From Lactiplantibacillus brownii (GTDB lineage: Bacteria; Bacillota; Bacilli; Lactobacillales; Lactobacillaceae): 31,118 nucleotides of DNA. The stretch covers positions 1 through 31,118 of the forward strand of contig NZ_JAVCWF010000008.1 in the NCBI RefSeq assembly GCF_031085375.1, written 5' to 3'. Positions within the stretch are counted from its first letter, which is position 1. Each line of letters begins with the position of its first letter. Below are positions 15,063 through 22,013 of the stretch, one piece after another. Both the position numbers and the translations under genes were made by a program. The notes under the pieces are model-generated. The model saw nothing but the letters and a program-made list of their open reading frames with translations, had not been told where the DNA came from and ran no database searches.

Positions 15063-17123
15063 TTACAAGTGCATACCCCCATCTTCATGCCGGTTCCGGG
15101 TTTGGTGTTGCCGTTGCTTTTTCGTCATTTCCCACTCAGTCTCCTTTAAACCTTGCGCCTGTTTTTGCCGTTCGTAATCTTCATCACGGGCATATAAGGC
15201 GGTCATGATTGCGTTACTAAAGGCCGTCTTTAAGTAATAGTCTGGACTAACTGGCTTGTAGTTCAGTGGTTGATAATGTCCGATATTTGCTTTTCTGTAC
15301 TGGTCGTCCTTGGCTTGTTGCCCTTTTAACTGTTTTTGAATTTTCTCGATCTGACTGTTCTTAATCGTCGGATCGACTTTGCATTCGCCAAAAAAGAGTT
15401 GTTTAGTGCCATCATGCTTTAAAACCCGTTGTAAGTGATGATTTTCTAACTGATCTAAGCTAAGCTGTCCCGACAAATAAGCTAACCCTAATTGATGTTC
15501 TTGGGTACTGAAAACCTGTGGTGGATTTGATTGCCATTGTTCCATTGTTTCGACTTTTAATGGCTTTAAAGTTGGATCATAGTACATCACGGCTGTATAA
15601 GCCTGTTCCTGTTTAGTCAATGGCAATCCATCTAAATCGCCTTTGGGAAAGGCCCTTTTCAATACTTCATGGTATTGCGTTTGAATAACTTGCTTAACAG
15701 CCATGATTGTTCGCAAATCTTTGACTGCGCGAGTAATCTTTTGCTGTTCGATTGGTGAATATTTCTCTAGTAACCCTTGATCGACGTGTTCTAGACTTTC
15801 TAAGTTATCGTCATGAATCATCAGCGTATATTTCAGTTCGATTTTGACTTCCTTTTCCTGTTGCATTAATAACTTCCAGCCAACGTATGGCCGTTTGGTA
15901 AAGGTCAATAATTGTTGTGTCAACAAATCATCACGAATGTTCATTAAACGTTCGTTTAATTCACTACCCTTGAAAACTGTTTGTTCGCTATTGGTTTCCT
16001 TAATTAATTCTCGTCTTTCAGCTTGCGTGGTCTGTTCAAAATTAAGCTCTGGATAAAGTTTTTTAGTCGTGCGATCAACCACTTTATTTAAGAGTTCATC
16101 TGCTTTTTTGAGTGAGCTTTCTTGTTGGTTAATTGTCAATAATTGTTTAGTCACATCTTCACCAACCGCATGTTTAATTAAGGTACTGTTTTTCCAATTA
16201 AATAGCATGCGCCGCTTATCATCTAAGTTCTCCAAACTGATATAAGTTTTCAGTTCATGGCTTAGCTCTTTAACTACCCGTTTTTCATTAAACGAGAAGT
16301 GTTTACTTAGGCTATCTAAATGACCTCTATTGATTGCTTTTTCTTGGTTATTTTTATAACTGGCTTTGGCCTTGCGATAGTCCTTAACTTGTTGATTAAA
16401 TTCTTTTCTTTCATGCCGCTTACTATTGATTCCCTCATGTTGAGTTGGAACTTCATCTATTCCTTGATTTTCAAAGGATTTTTCGCTGATCCGATCGGGA
16501 ATATTTTTTTGCTCTAAAACTTGATTAACACTCAACGCCCAATTGTGCCGCCATTCAGTTATTTTTTCTTTTTTATCCCAATCAACCAACCAAATTTTTC
16601 GGTTTCTTACATTCCCTGCAGGGGTCTTAGTTTTATTACCATGACTATCTAAAATGTATTCGGTTTTTGTTTTCTGTCCCCAAGTACCATCGGGGTTAAA
16701 TGGGCGATTGGTTAACATCACATGAGCGTGCGGATTATCTGGGTGGTCGCGATGAATTGCCACGTCGGCTACCATGCCCTCATCAACAAAATTTTCTTGC
16801 ACATATTTTGTCAGTAATTCTTTCTGTTCGGATTCACTTAATTCTACCGGTAAAGCCACGTTAAACTCTTTTGCATACCGTGAGTTTGATTTACGATCTT
16901 TCTTTTCAACTTCATTCCACAACTGCTCTCGATCACTGGCCCATTCTGGTGCATTTTTTGGCGTCAAAATAAAGCTTTCTGGCATAACCGAGCGGGCATA
17001 AAAATAGTGGCGACCTTCCTTATCATCAAATAGCTTTTCACCACTTCGATAAGCGGCACTGGCAACCGCACTACGCATTTTTCCTGCGCTTATATTTTGA
17101 AAACTCATATGAAAAATTGCCAT
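15063..17123 (-). CDS. mobA: MobA/MobL-family relaxase (MobQ type)
   Basis: 686-residue conjugative nickase-type protein that cuts at oriT and pilots the strand. The N-terminal relaxase domain has [12 protein letters not shown], a candidate catalytic Tyr25 ([10 protein letters not shown]) and the metal motif [13 protein letters not shown] (His124, His127, His132, His134). The remainder is a long helical region without a clear helicase or primase motif. ATG follows an AAAGGAG site. It reads away from oriT at 17214-17245, with the accessory genes on the other side. No mating-pore or coupling-protein genes are in the window, so the plasmid would be mobilisable rather than self-transmissible. Confidence 0.95.
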   Translation of the reverse strand: MAIFHMSFQNISAGKMRSAVASAAYRSGEKLFDDKEGRHYFYARSVMPESFILTPKNAPEWASDREQLWNEVEKKDRKSNSRYAKEFNVALPVELSESEQKELLTKYVQENFVDEGMVADVAIHRDHPDNPHAHVMLTNRPFNPDGTWGQKTKTEYILDSHGNKTKTPAGNVRNRKIWLVDWDKKEKITEWRHNWALSVNQVLEQKNIPDRISEKSFENQGIDEVPTQHEGINSKRHERKEFNQQVKDYRKAKASYKNNQEKAINRGHLDSLSKHFSFNEKRVVKELSHELKTYISLENLDDKRRMLFNWKNSTLIKHAVGEDVTKQLLTINQQESSLKKADELLNKVVDRTTKKLYPELNFEQTTQAERRELIKETNSEQTVFKGSELNERLMNIRDDLLTQQLLTFTKRPYVGWKLLMQQEKEVKIELKYTLMIHDDNLESLEHVDQGLLEKYSPIEQQKITRAVKDLRTIMAVKQVIQTQYHEVLKRAFPKGDLDGLPLTKQEQAYTAVMYYDPTLKPLKVETMEQWQSNPPQVFSTQEHQLGLAYLSGQLSLDQLENHHLQRVLKHDGTKQLFFGECKVDPTIKNSQIEKIQKQLKGQQAKDDQYRKANIGHYQPLNYKPVSPDYYLKTAFSNAIMTALYARDEDYERQKQAQGLKETEWEMTKKQRQHQTRNRHEDGGMHL

Positions 17124-17168
17124 GCTGTTGTCTCCTTTCTTTTAGGGTTTATGGGTTTGATTTTGTTG

Positions 17169-17183
17169 TCGCCAACGGCGACT
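17169..17183. repeat. Short inverted repeat in the oriT region
   Basis: GTCGCC AAC GGCGAC, a perfect 6-bp dyad between the relaxase gene and the nic region. Possible relaxosome protein site. Confidence 0.5.
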
Positions 17184-17213
17184 TCTAATACAAGTTTTAA
17201 TGGGTTTAGCACA

Positions 17214-17245
17214 ACGTCATCAAAGATGACGTGTAAGTGCGCATT
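17214..17245. other. oriT: Origin of transfer (oriT) with nic site
   Basis: ACGTCATC AAA GATGACGT (perfect 8-bp dyad, 17214-17232) is followed at once by TAAGTGCGCATT (17234-17245). TAAGTGCG is the nic core shared by the RSF1010/R1162 and pSK41/pGO1 groups, where cleavage falls after the last G; here that would be after 17241. Dyad plus nic core next to a MobQ relaxase gene is the standard layout. Confidence 0.85.
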
Positions 17246-17328
17246 GACCTCGTTTCACTCGGACTGCTGATTCTCCTAAATTTACTTCTAGTGTATGCCT
17301 TCCGCTTCGCTATTTCAACTTTTATCCT

Positions 17329-17357
17329 TTGACTTAACGTTTCCTATATGATATAGT
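17329..17357 (+). promoter_or_regulatory. Promoter of the mobilisation accessory genes
   Basis: TTGACT (17329-17334) and TATAGT (17352-17357), 17 bp apart, ahead of the small gene at 17395. Confidence 0.75.
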
Positions 17358-17394
17358 TTCGGTGATTATTTCTAATATGATTGGAGGGATCGTT

Positions 17395-17604
17395 ATGTCT
17401 CAAAGTAACTTAGAAAAACAAGAAGCTAAATTAAAAGCCCTTAATCAAAAGATTAAAGCTGAAAAAAATAAGATTGAACAACGGCTAGGTAAACAAATCA
17501 TCAGTCAAGCCAATTTAGATTATGCTAATTTGTCTAACGATCAGATTAAGCTTTTAGCCAAGCAATTTTCTGAATTTTTAAAGGTAAAGTCCGTAGATCA
17601 TTAG
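17395..17604 (+). CDS. Small coiled-coil mobilisation accessory protein
   Basis: 69 residues from ATG 17395 (GGAGGG site six bases upstream). It is almost entirely helical and charged (SNLEKQEAKLKALNQKIKAE...), ending in a short hydrophobic helix (IKLLAKQFSEFLK). Its position beside oriT, opposite the relaxase, and its similarity in plan to the next gene suggest a relaxosome or DNA-binding helper of the MobC/TraD-like group. The family is not certain. Confidence 0.7.
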   Translation: MSQSNLEKQEAKLKALNQKIKAEKNKIEQRLGKQIISQANLDYANLSNDQIKLLAKQFSEFLKVKSVDH

Positions 17605-17626
17605 CCATACGAGATGGGGAAATTCC

Positions 17627-17905
17627 ATGCCTAATCAATATGAAAAATTAGTTAAACAACAAGCACGTTTAAATCAAAAAATTGAACGAGAAGATTTTAA
17701 ATTACGGCAATCTAAATACTATGAAAACCGCCAAGCACGCAAGGCCCGCTCTCGTCGACTAATTCAAAAAGGAGCCTTAATCGAAAAATACTTTCAGGCT
17801 GATAACTTATCAGTCGAACAAACCGAAGAACTTTTAAAAATATTTGCTGACTATGTTAACGCCCATAAACCGGATAAATTAAAAAACGATCAACCTAATA
17901 ACTAG
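17627..17905 (+). CDS. Small relaxosome accessory protein (TraD/MobD-like)
   Basis: 92 residues, basic and helical. A coiled-coil start (YEKLVKQQARLNQKIERED) leads into RQARKARSRRLIQKGALIEKYF, the Arg-rich 'R-x-R-R-L-I-x-x-G-A-L' block seen in small TraD/MobD-type and DUF3847-like proteins beside relaxases. The tail LSVEQTEELLKIFADYV matches the end of the preceding protein (LSNDQIKLLAKQFSEFL), so the two genes probably arose by duplication. Its end overlaps the end of the convergent toxin gene by 11 bases. Confidence 0.72.
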   Translation: MPNQYEKLVKQQARLNQKIEREDFKLRQSKYYENRQARKARSRRLIQKGALIEKYFQADNLSVEQTEELLKIFADYVNAHKPDKLKNDQPNN

Positions 17906-17918
17906 GCCGATCGTTTTT
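17881..17918. terminator. Bidirectional terminator shared by convergent gene ends
   Basis: AAAAACGATC and GATCGTTTTT form a 10-bp stem over the overlapping 3' ends of the mobilisation gene and the toxin gene, with A and T tracts on either side. Confidence 0.7.
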
Positions 17919-18401
17919 ATTTTCAGGATTGTTTTTTGGCTTAATTTCTGGATTGTATTTAGCAAAGTCTTTTAACTGTTTTTGAATTCTTTGTGTAAGC
18001 TCTGCTTTACTTTCTTTGTGCTTCCTTTTACTTGATCGCTGTTGAATTATCTTTTGACCCTTACCTCTTCTTTTTGATTTTAGGTCAAGCGTAAAATCTG
18101 AAATTTTATTTTGATCTAGCTTACTTAAATGACCGATTTCTTTAAAGTTTAAACCGGCTTTGGGAAAGCGATAAATATTACCAAGATCGACCCAGGAAGG
18201 TTTCTTCAACCCAGCGGATTGCCAATCTTGAATCGGATAATATTGTTGCTTGATATAAGCCGACTTCTTTTCATACTGACTAGTAATTTTAAAAGCCTCG
18301 ACCGTCTGTCCTGATACCCGACGAATTAAAACTGGTCGAGACTTGCCACCGTTAGTTTCTACAAAACTAACGTATAGGCTGACTAAGTCATTAGTCCTCA
18401 T
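17895..18401 (-). CDS. PemK/MazF-like toxin of a type II toxin-antitoxin pair
   Basis: 168 residues. The N-terminal part (MRTNDLVSLYVSFVETNGGKSRPVLIRRV ... VDLGNIYRFP) resembles PemK-like proteins of Lactobacillus plasmids, an endoribonuclease family with the KSRPVLI strand. The C-terminal 60 residues are an Arg/Lys-rich tail (KSKRRGKGQKIIQQRSSKRK). The start overlaps the antitoxin gene by 11 bases, so production is coupled. It maintains the plasmid by post-segregational killing. Together with the antitoxin it recalls the PemIK-like pair I remember from plasmid p256. Confidence 0.8.
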   Translation of the reverse strand: MRTNDLVSLYVSFVETNGGKSRPVLIRRVSGQTVEAFKITSQYEKKSAYIKQQYYPIQDWQSAGLKKPSWVDLGNIYRFPKAGLNFKEIGHLSKLDQNKISDFTLDLKSKRRGKGQKIIQQRSSKRKHKESKAELTQRIQKQLKDFAKYNPEIKPKNNPENKNDRPSY

Positions 18402-18672
18402 CTGGATCGTTGAGCCAATCAGCGACCTCTTTAGCGTCTTTGAACTCGGTGACTGGTGTCCCTTCGGTCGCCTTTAAAAAGCGTAAATTAGCTCTTTCTT
18501 CTTCGCTTAAAGACACATTAAAAGGTAAAGCACCATTAGCAACAATCCGCTTGTAAAACATGTTAATGGCCGTGGTTGGATTTAAGCCCAATTCGCTTAA
18601 AACTGCTTCGGTATCATCGGCCAAATCTTTATCAATCTTGACTTGGACCCGTTTCTTTTCCTTAACTGCCAT
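18391..18672 (-). CDS. RelB/DinJ-family antitoxin
   Basis: 93 residues. An N-terminal ribbon-helix-helix (KRVQVKIDKDLADDTEAVLSELGLNPTTAINMFYKRIVANGALPF) is the DinJ/RelB pattern; the C-terminal acidic part (EFKDAKEVADWLNDPDED) would neutralise the toxin. An AAGGAGATGAG site precedes ATG. It probably represses its own promoter at 18705-18733. A RelB/DinJ antitoxin joined to a PemK-like toxin is a mixed pairing. Confidence 0.88.
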   Translation of the reverse strand: MAVKEKKRVQVKIDKDLADDTEAVLSELGLNPTTAINMFYKRIVANGALPFNVSLSEEERANLRFLKATEGTPVTEFKDAKEVADWLNDPDED

Positions 18673-18704
18673 GATTGTCTCATCTCCTTTCTTTTACTAC
18701 TACC

Positions 18705-18733
18705 ATTATACTACCTTTTGAGTACCTTATCAA
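18705..18733 (-). promoter_or_regulatory. Promoter of the toxin-antitoxin operon
   Basis: Near-consensus TTGATA (18728-18733) and TATAAT (18705-18710) with 17-bp spacing on the minus strand. GGTA is repeated three times across it, a possible antitoxin operator. The -35 box overlaps one arm of a larger dyad (ATCAAT...ATTGAT, 18729-18768). Confidence 0.8.
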
Positions 18734-18921
18734 TAGATAAAGCCCTGGCCTCAGACCACTTGAGGTTGGCATTGATCTAAAGGCTGAACTTTTGAGCTAG
18801 TTATCTCTGACACTTATTTAAAAGCCCCTGTTCTTCTGTTTAAGCCAGTTAAATATAGCTTAAGCATAAAGGGTGAGTAAGTCTCAAAACCGTTTAGAAA
18901 GGATTTTGCAGCCTTTTAGGA

Positions 18922-19230
18922 CTAGTAGTACAACCCACTGTTGTCGTTGTCGGCCGGCTTTTCTTCTTCGGGGTGTTTGGCCGCGTATTCTCTAGCCGCT
19001 TGTTTATTCCACCAAACACCAAATAGATTTTGCATGGTGCCGTACAGGTAGTTTTCCACGTTCTTGATGTGCTTCTCATTGCTTCTTAGGGCGTTAAAGT
19101 AACGTCTCAAGGCTTTAGTCATTAAAAATTTAAGTTCTTCGTCGTCCAGTGGGATTATGACGCCAATATTTTTATGATCCTTCTCAACTCGGTACTTAGC
19201 ATTTAAGATAATACCAACGAAGCGACGCAT
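18922..19230 (-). pseudogene. Unrecognised 102-codon frame, possibly the C-terminal remnant of a larger plasmid gene
   Basis: Encodes up to 102 residues (MRRFVGIILNAKYRVEKDHKN ... KPADNDNSGLYY). A TAG codon lies directly before the only ATG and no ribosome site is visible. The amino-acid composition is protein-like, with a helical stretch around LRRYFNALRSNEKHIKNVENYLYGTMQNLF of the kind seen near the ends of some plasmid initiators. That comparison is weak. It may be a decayed gene or a small real one with unusual initiation. Confidence 0.4.
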
Positions 19231-19549
19231 CTATTGCGGGGTACGGCACCAAAAACTAAGCAGTATTCATCATGTTACAGCCCCCAAGTAAAAGCTACGA
19301 AGATAAAAACATTCATCCTCAAAATATGTAACCTAGAAAAAAGGCCTCCAGTGTTAAACCGGGAGCCTTTTTTAGTATACCAATTTCTACTTCACATAAG
19401 GCGGCTTATCCCAAGTAACCACCATTCACCCTGATAAAACAACGATCCGTTATTTTACCTTTGTGAAAATTTCTGATAACCAATTGGTATAGCTATTCAA
19501 TCCCTGATTTATCGGTAAATATACTTTGTGAAATTCACTGAAATTACGT
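19231..19549. other. Intergenic segment with a bidirectional terminator
   Basis: No gene of convincing length; a 19-codon frame MLQPPSKSYEDKNIHPQNM runs on the plus strand to about 19330. The main feature is a terminator-like hairpin (see 19337). The rest is AT-rich with no clear repeat. Confidence 0.4.
19337..19374. terminator. Bidirectional terminator-like hairpin
   Basis: AAAAAAGGCCTCC pairs with GGGAGCCTTTTTT (one bulge), with A and T tracts on both sides. It could end the leftward gene at 19550-19882. Confidence 0.75.
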
Positions 19550-19882
19550 CTAGGCCATTCCCTTGAATTCAACTGTCTCATTCTTTGTATTAACCAAAAA
19601 CTTACCGACACTCCCCTGATACTTCACGAATACTTTAAATGAATACTTGTAATTTACCCGAGTGTATCGAATACTACTAATTCTTCCCTGATACCCTTGA
19701 CTACGCAAAACTCTCTTCACTTGGTTCCTTTGCCGATCAGTAATTCTTGCAGAACTCCGATAGATTGTCTTCTTAACGATCACATCTGGATTCAATGGAA
19801 CAATGTAATCCTTACATTCCAACAATTCCACCAACTTTCTTTTTTTCTTTGGAATTTGACTTGACGGGTTACGGTTTTCCAT
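19550..19882 (-). CDS. Hypothetical small basic protein
   Basis: 110 residues, very basic (MENRNPSSQIPKKKRKLVELLE ... TDRQRNQVKRVLRSQGYQGR ... VKYQGSVGKFLVNTKNETVEF). The second half alternates hydrophobic and polar residues like a small beta-rich fold. I do not recognise the family. No Shine-Dalgarno is seen upstream of the ATG, which lowers confidence. It is followed by the terminator at 19337 and lies beside the structured region, so a role in replication or copy control is possible but unproven. Confidence 0.45.
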   Translation of the reverse strand: MENRNPSSQIPKKKRKLVELLECKDYIVPLNPDVIVKKTIYRSSARITDRQRNQVKRVLRSQGYQGRISSIRYTRVNYKYSFKVFVKYQGSVGKFLVNTKNETVEFKGMA

Positions 19883-19912
19883 TCAGTTTAGAGGGAGTGA
19901 CGTTTTGAGCGC

Positions 19913-19966
19913 AGAATTGTTCCCTGGAATCAGCTATTTGGAATAACTGAACCAGAGTACAATTCT
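19913..19966. repeat. 54-base imperfect hairpin
   Basis: AGAATTGT/ACAATTCT outer arms, then a CTGG/CCAG-centred stem, then TCAGCTATT/AATAACTGA around a TGG loop. There are only a few mismatches along the stem. Confidence 0.75.
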
Positions 19967-20309
19967 ACTACTAAAAGTTTCCCCTTAGTTCGTCGGTCGT
20001 TAACGCCCGTCGCTTGTCTGTACAATTGCGGTATTGCTACCACCACTCATTATAAACCTACGTTTTCGGTTTAGCCTACTAAAAAACGCCCTAGTAGGCG
20101 TTGGCAATACGTATTTATGTTTGTTCGATCACCAACTAATCAGTGGCACCAAGCCGAAGCTTCGTTTTACCACCCGCGCCGTTAATGGTCGCGCTCACCA
20201 TTCACCACCCAGCCGTACAGATGACCTTGTTGTGGTATAGCCAGACTTATTGAAGTCGCCCTGGCAAACGTGTCCCCTTGGATTTAGACCCCAGCTTGTC
20301 CCCTAGGGC

Positions 20310-20338
20310 TTTAAAAATCGCACCGGCCATGATATAAT
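20310..20338 (+). promoter_or_regulatory. Promoter of a predicted short RNA
   Basis: TTTAAA (20310-20315), 17 bp, then TATAAT with an extended TGA upstream (20330-20338). Confidence 0.65.
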
Positions 20339-20344
20339 AGTCAG

Positions 20345-20401
20345 TAAATGAGTTGACTTTTGTGTGGCGCTCACCGATGCCAGTCGGTGGGTGTTTTTTT
20401 T
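20345..20401 (+). ncRNA. Predicted ~55-nt RNA, possible copy-control RNA
   Basis: Starts about seven bases after the promoter at 20310-20338 and ends at a terminator: CTCACCGA (20370-20377), loop TGCCAG, TCGGTGGG (20384-20391), then eight T. It contains no reading frame with a ribosome site. The unit promoter-short RNA-terminator resembles antisense or control RNAs of plasmid replicons; its target is not identified. Confidence 0.55.
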
Positions 20402-20572
20402 ATGCAGTTTTTTAGGTATTACTTCTTTTGAACTACTGACAGTGTCCCCCATGATTCACAGTTAGTACAGCAAACGGTGGAAATAATGTTAAAAACACAT
20501 CATATAGTAGGACTGTCAATACCAATGATTATAGCCCTTTCATAGGATATCTGTCAACAATTATATTTAATT

Positions 20573-20770
20573 TCCCTTTTTCCCTTTATCTATTTATCCC
20601 TAAATAGAATTATCCCTAAATAGAATTATCCCTAAATCCCTTTTTCTATTTAGGGATATTTTTAATTCCCATTATAACAGTGTTCTCAGTCGATAAGTAT
20701 CCCTTTTTCCCTTTATCCCAATTTCTATATATCCCTAATTCTATATATCTAAATAACTATTTAGGGAAAT
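20573..20770. repeat. AT-rich repeat cluster upstream of parA; candidate centromere (parS) or iterons
   Basis: Three head-to-tail copies of a 16-bp unit TATCCCTAAATAGAAT begin at 20595, 20611 and 20627 (the third diverges after 11 bases). An inverted copy TATTTAGGGATA is at 20647-20658 and partial copies lie around 20730 and 20758. A longer repeat TCCCTTTTTCCCTTTATC occurs at 20573 and 20700. In small ParA plus ribbon-helix-helix systems the centromere is usually such a repeat array upstream of parA. Confidence 0.7.
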
Positions 20771-20791
20771 TTCCCTTTCACTATTAAATTG

Positions 20792-20800
20792 TGGTATACT
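20792..20800 (+). promoter_or_regulatory. Promoter of the par operon (extended -10)
   Basis: TGGTATACT about 30 bases before the parA start, at the end of the repeat array, so repeat-bound partition protein could repress it. Confidence 0.55.
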
Positions 20801-20828
20801 AATTAAAAATCAATTGGAGGTCGTTGTT

Positions 20829-21689
20829 ATGGATATTCCAGACGTAGTAAAGGCTATACAGTCTCGTGATGAGGCATTAACCATTGTGATTGGTAATCAA
20901 AAGGGTGGCGTGGGAAAAACAACTAACACGTATCTCATCGCTTATACCTTAGCTAAAATGGGAATACATACGTTGGTTGCAGACTTAGACCCACAAGCCA
21001 ACGCCACTAAAACACTAATGTTAACGAAAAGTCAGCAGGAAGATACCGTGTACTCAATTAAAAAAACTCTGATGGTAGGCGTACAGGAGAAAGATCTAAC
21101 AGACTTACCAGTTAAGATAATGGATAACCTTGACCTAATTCCTTCATATATTGATTTCCAAGATTTCACGAAATATTTATATCAGAATACGAATAATGAG
21201 TACGAAGAAACACATCTGTTGGAGCCCTTGTTTAATCCATTGAAGAAGAAATATGATGTAATTCTGTTGGATGTGCCACCATTTAGTATTGAGATTACCC
21301 GTAATGCTGTTATCTTCTCAGACTTTGCACTTATCAGCTTGCAAACACACGATGATAGTCTATCCGGTGCAGAAGAGTATGTGAATACCCTTTCTAAACT
21401 TCAGCAAGAGTATCAGCTAGATATAGAGGTAATTGGTATCTTGCCAATGCTTCACGATGCCCGTAACGGTGTCGATCAGACAATCATACAATCTGCTAAG
21501 GATGAGTTTGGAGAAGAAAATGTATTCACAAATATTGTTACTCAAATGGCCCGGATTAAACGATTCCCAATTAATGGAATTACCGATAAGGACCGCTTCG
21601 ATAAGCGAGTGTTAGACAAGTACCAGCAAGTTACCGATGAGTTATTAAGCCGGATTGGCTTATTTATAGATGATAAGGAGGCCAAGTAA
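20829..21689 (+). CDS. parA: ParA-type plasmid partition ATPase
   Basis: 286 residues from ATG 20829 (GGAGG site; the upstream in-frame start at 20814 overlaps it). Deviant Walker A GNQKGGVGKTT (22-32), Walker A' DLDPQANAT (57-65) and Walker B YDVILLDVPPF define the ParA/Soj family. It segregates plasmid copies by ATP-dependent nucleoid binding. A short N-terminal extension before the P-loop, without a helix-turn-helix, places it with the small ParA (type Ib-like) group. One base separates its stop from the partner gene. Confidence 0.96.
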   Translation: MDIPDVVKAIQSRDEALTIVIGNQKGGVGKTTNTYLIAYTLAKMGIHTLVADLDPQANATKTLMLTKSQQEDTVYSIKKTLMVGVQEKDLTDLPVKIMDNLDLIPSYIDFQDFTKYLYQNTNNEYEETHLLEPLFNPLKKKYDVILLDVPPFSIEITRNAVIFSDFALISLQTHDDSLSGAEEYVNTLSKLQQEYQLDIEVIGILPMLHDARNGVDQTIIQSAKDEFGEENVFTNIVTQMARIKRFPINGITDKDRFDKRVLDKYQQVTDELLSRIGLFIDDKEAK

Positions 21690-21690
21690 G

Positions 21691-21990
21691 ATGCCAAGTA
21701 AAAAGCCTAATATTCTTCAACGAAGGGTTACCGGAGCGGTAAAGCCATCAGAAGAGTACCATGCAACAGATAATGCTACGAAAAAAGAGAATAAATCTTC
21801 CTCTATGCCAAAAAATCAGAAAAAATCCCTTAAGGTATCCGCAGAGACTTACAAGGATATGAAAGTCCTGAAGACAATTGAACATGTTAGCTTCGACTAC
21901 GAGATTATCCAGCTTCTTATTGACCAGTATTACAAGGATATGACCGAGGAACAACAGCGCAGGTATACCGTATTGCGGGAGAATATGTAA
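21691..21990 (+). CDS. Ribbon-helix-helix partition protein (ParB role)
   Basis: 99 residues from ATG 21691, with AAGGAGG inside the parA end. A basic, disordered N-terminus (MPSKKPNILQRRVTGAVKP) could stimulate ParA. Residues about 48-85 (KSLKVSAETYKDMKVLKTIEHVSFDYEIIQLLIDQYY) have the ribbon-helix-helix pattern. Co-transcribed with parA, it is the probable centromere-binding protein and repressor of the operon through the repeats at 20573-20770. Confidence 0.82.
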   Translation: MPSKKPNILQRRVTGAVKPSEEYHATDNATKKENKSSSMPKNQKKSLKVSAETYKDMKVLKTIEHVSFDYEIIQLLIDQYYKDMTEEQQRRYTVLRENM

Positions 21991-22013
21991 GCAGTGCTAC
22001 ATTAAAATAAAAG

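Larger units (their letters stand above)
19883..20828. other. Non-coding, structure-rich region; candidate replication origin/control region
   Basis: About 950 bases with no convincing gene. From left to right it holds a 54-base near-perfect hairpin (19913-19966), nested stems at 20033-20112 (outer GTATTGC/GCAATAC; competing CCTACTA/TAGTAGG and AACGCC/GGCGTT), repeats of TGTCCCC (about 20271, 20297 and 20443), a short RNA unit (20345-20401) and AT-rich direct repeats (20573-20770). Since no Rep gene is recognised on the plasmid, this is the best place for the origin. Inference from structure and context. Confidence 0.45.

Noticed and set aside
20034..20240. 68-codon plus-strand frame
   Set aside because: It overlaps the nested hairpins, has no ribosome site and a composition unlike the real genes.
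20595..20637. CRISPR-like direct repeats
   Set aside because: The 16-bp units are directly adjacent with no spacers and no cas genes; they fit a partition or iteron array.
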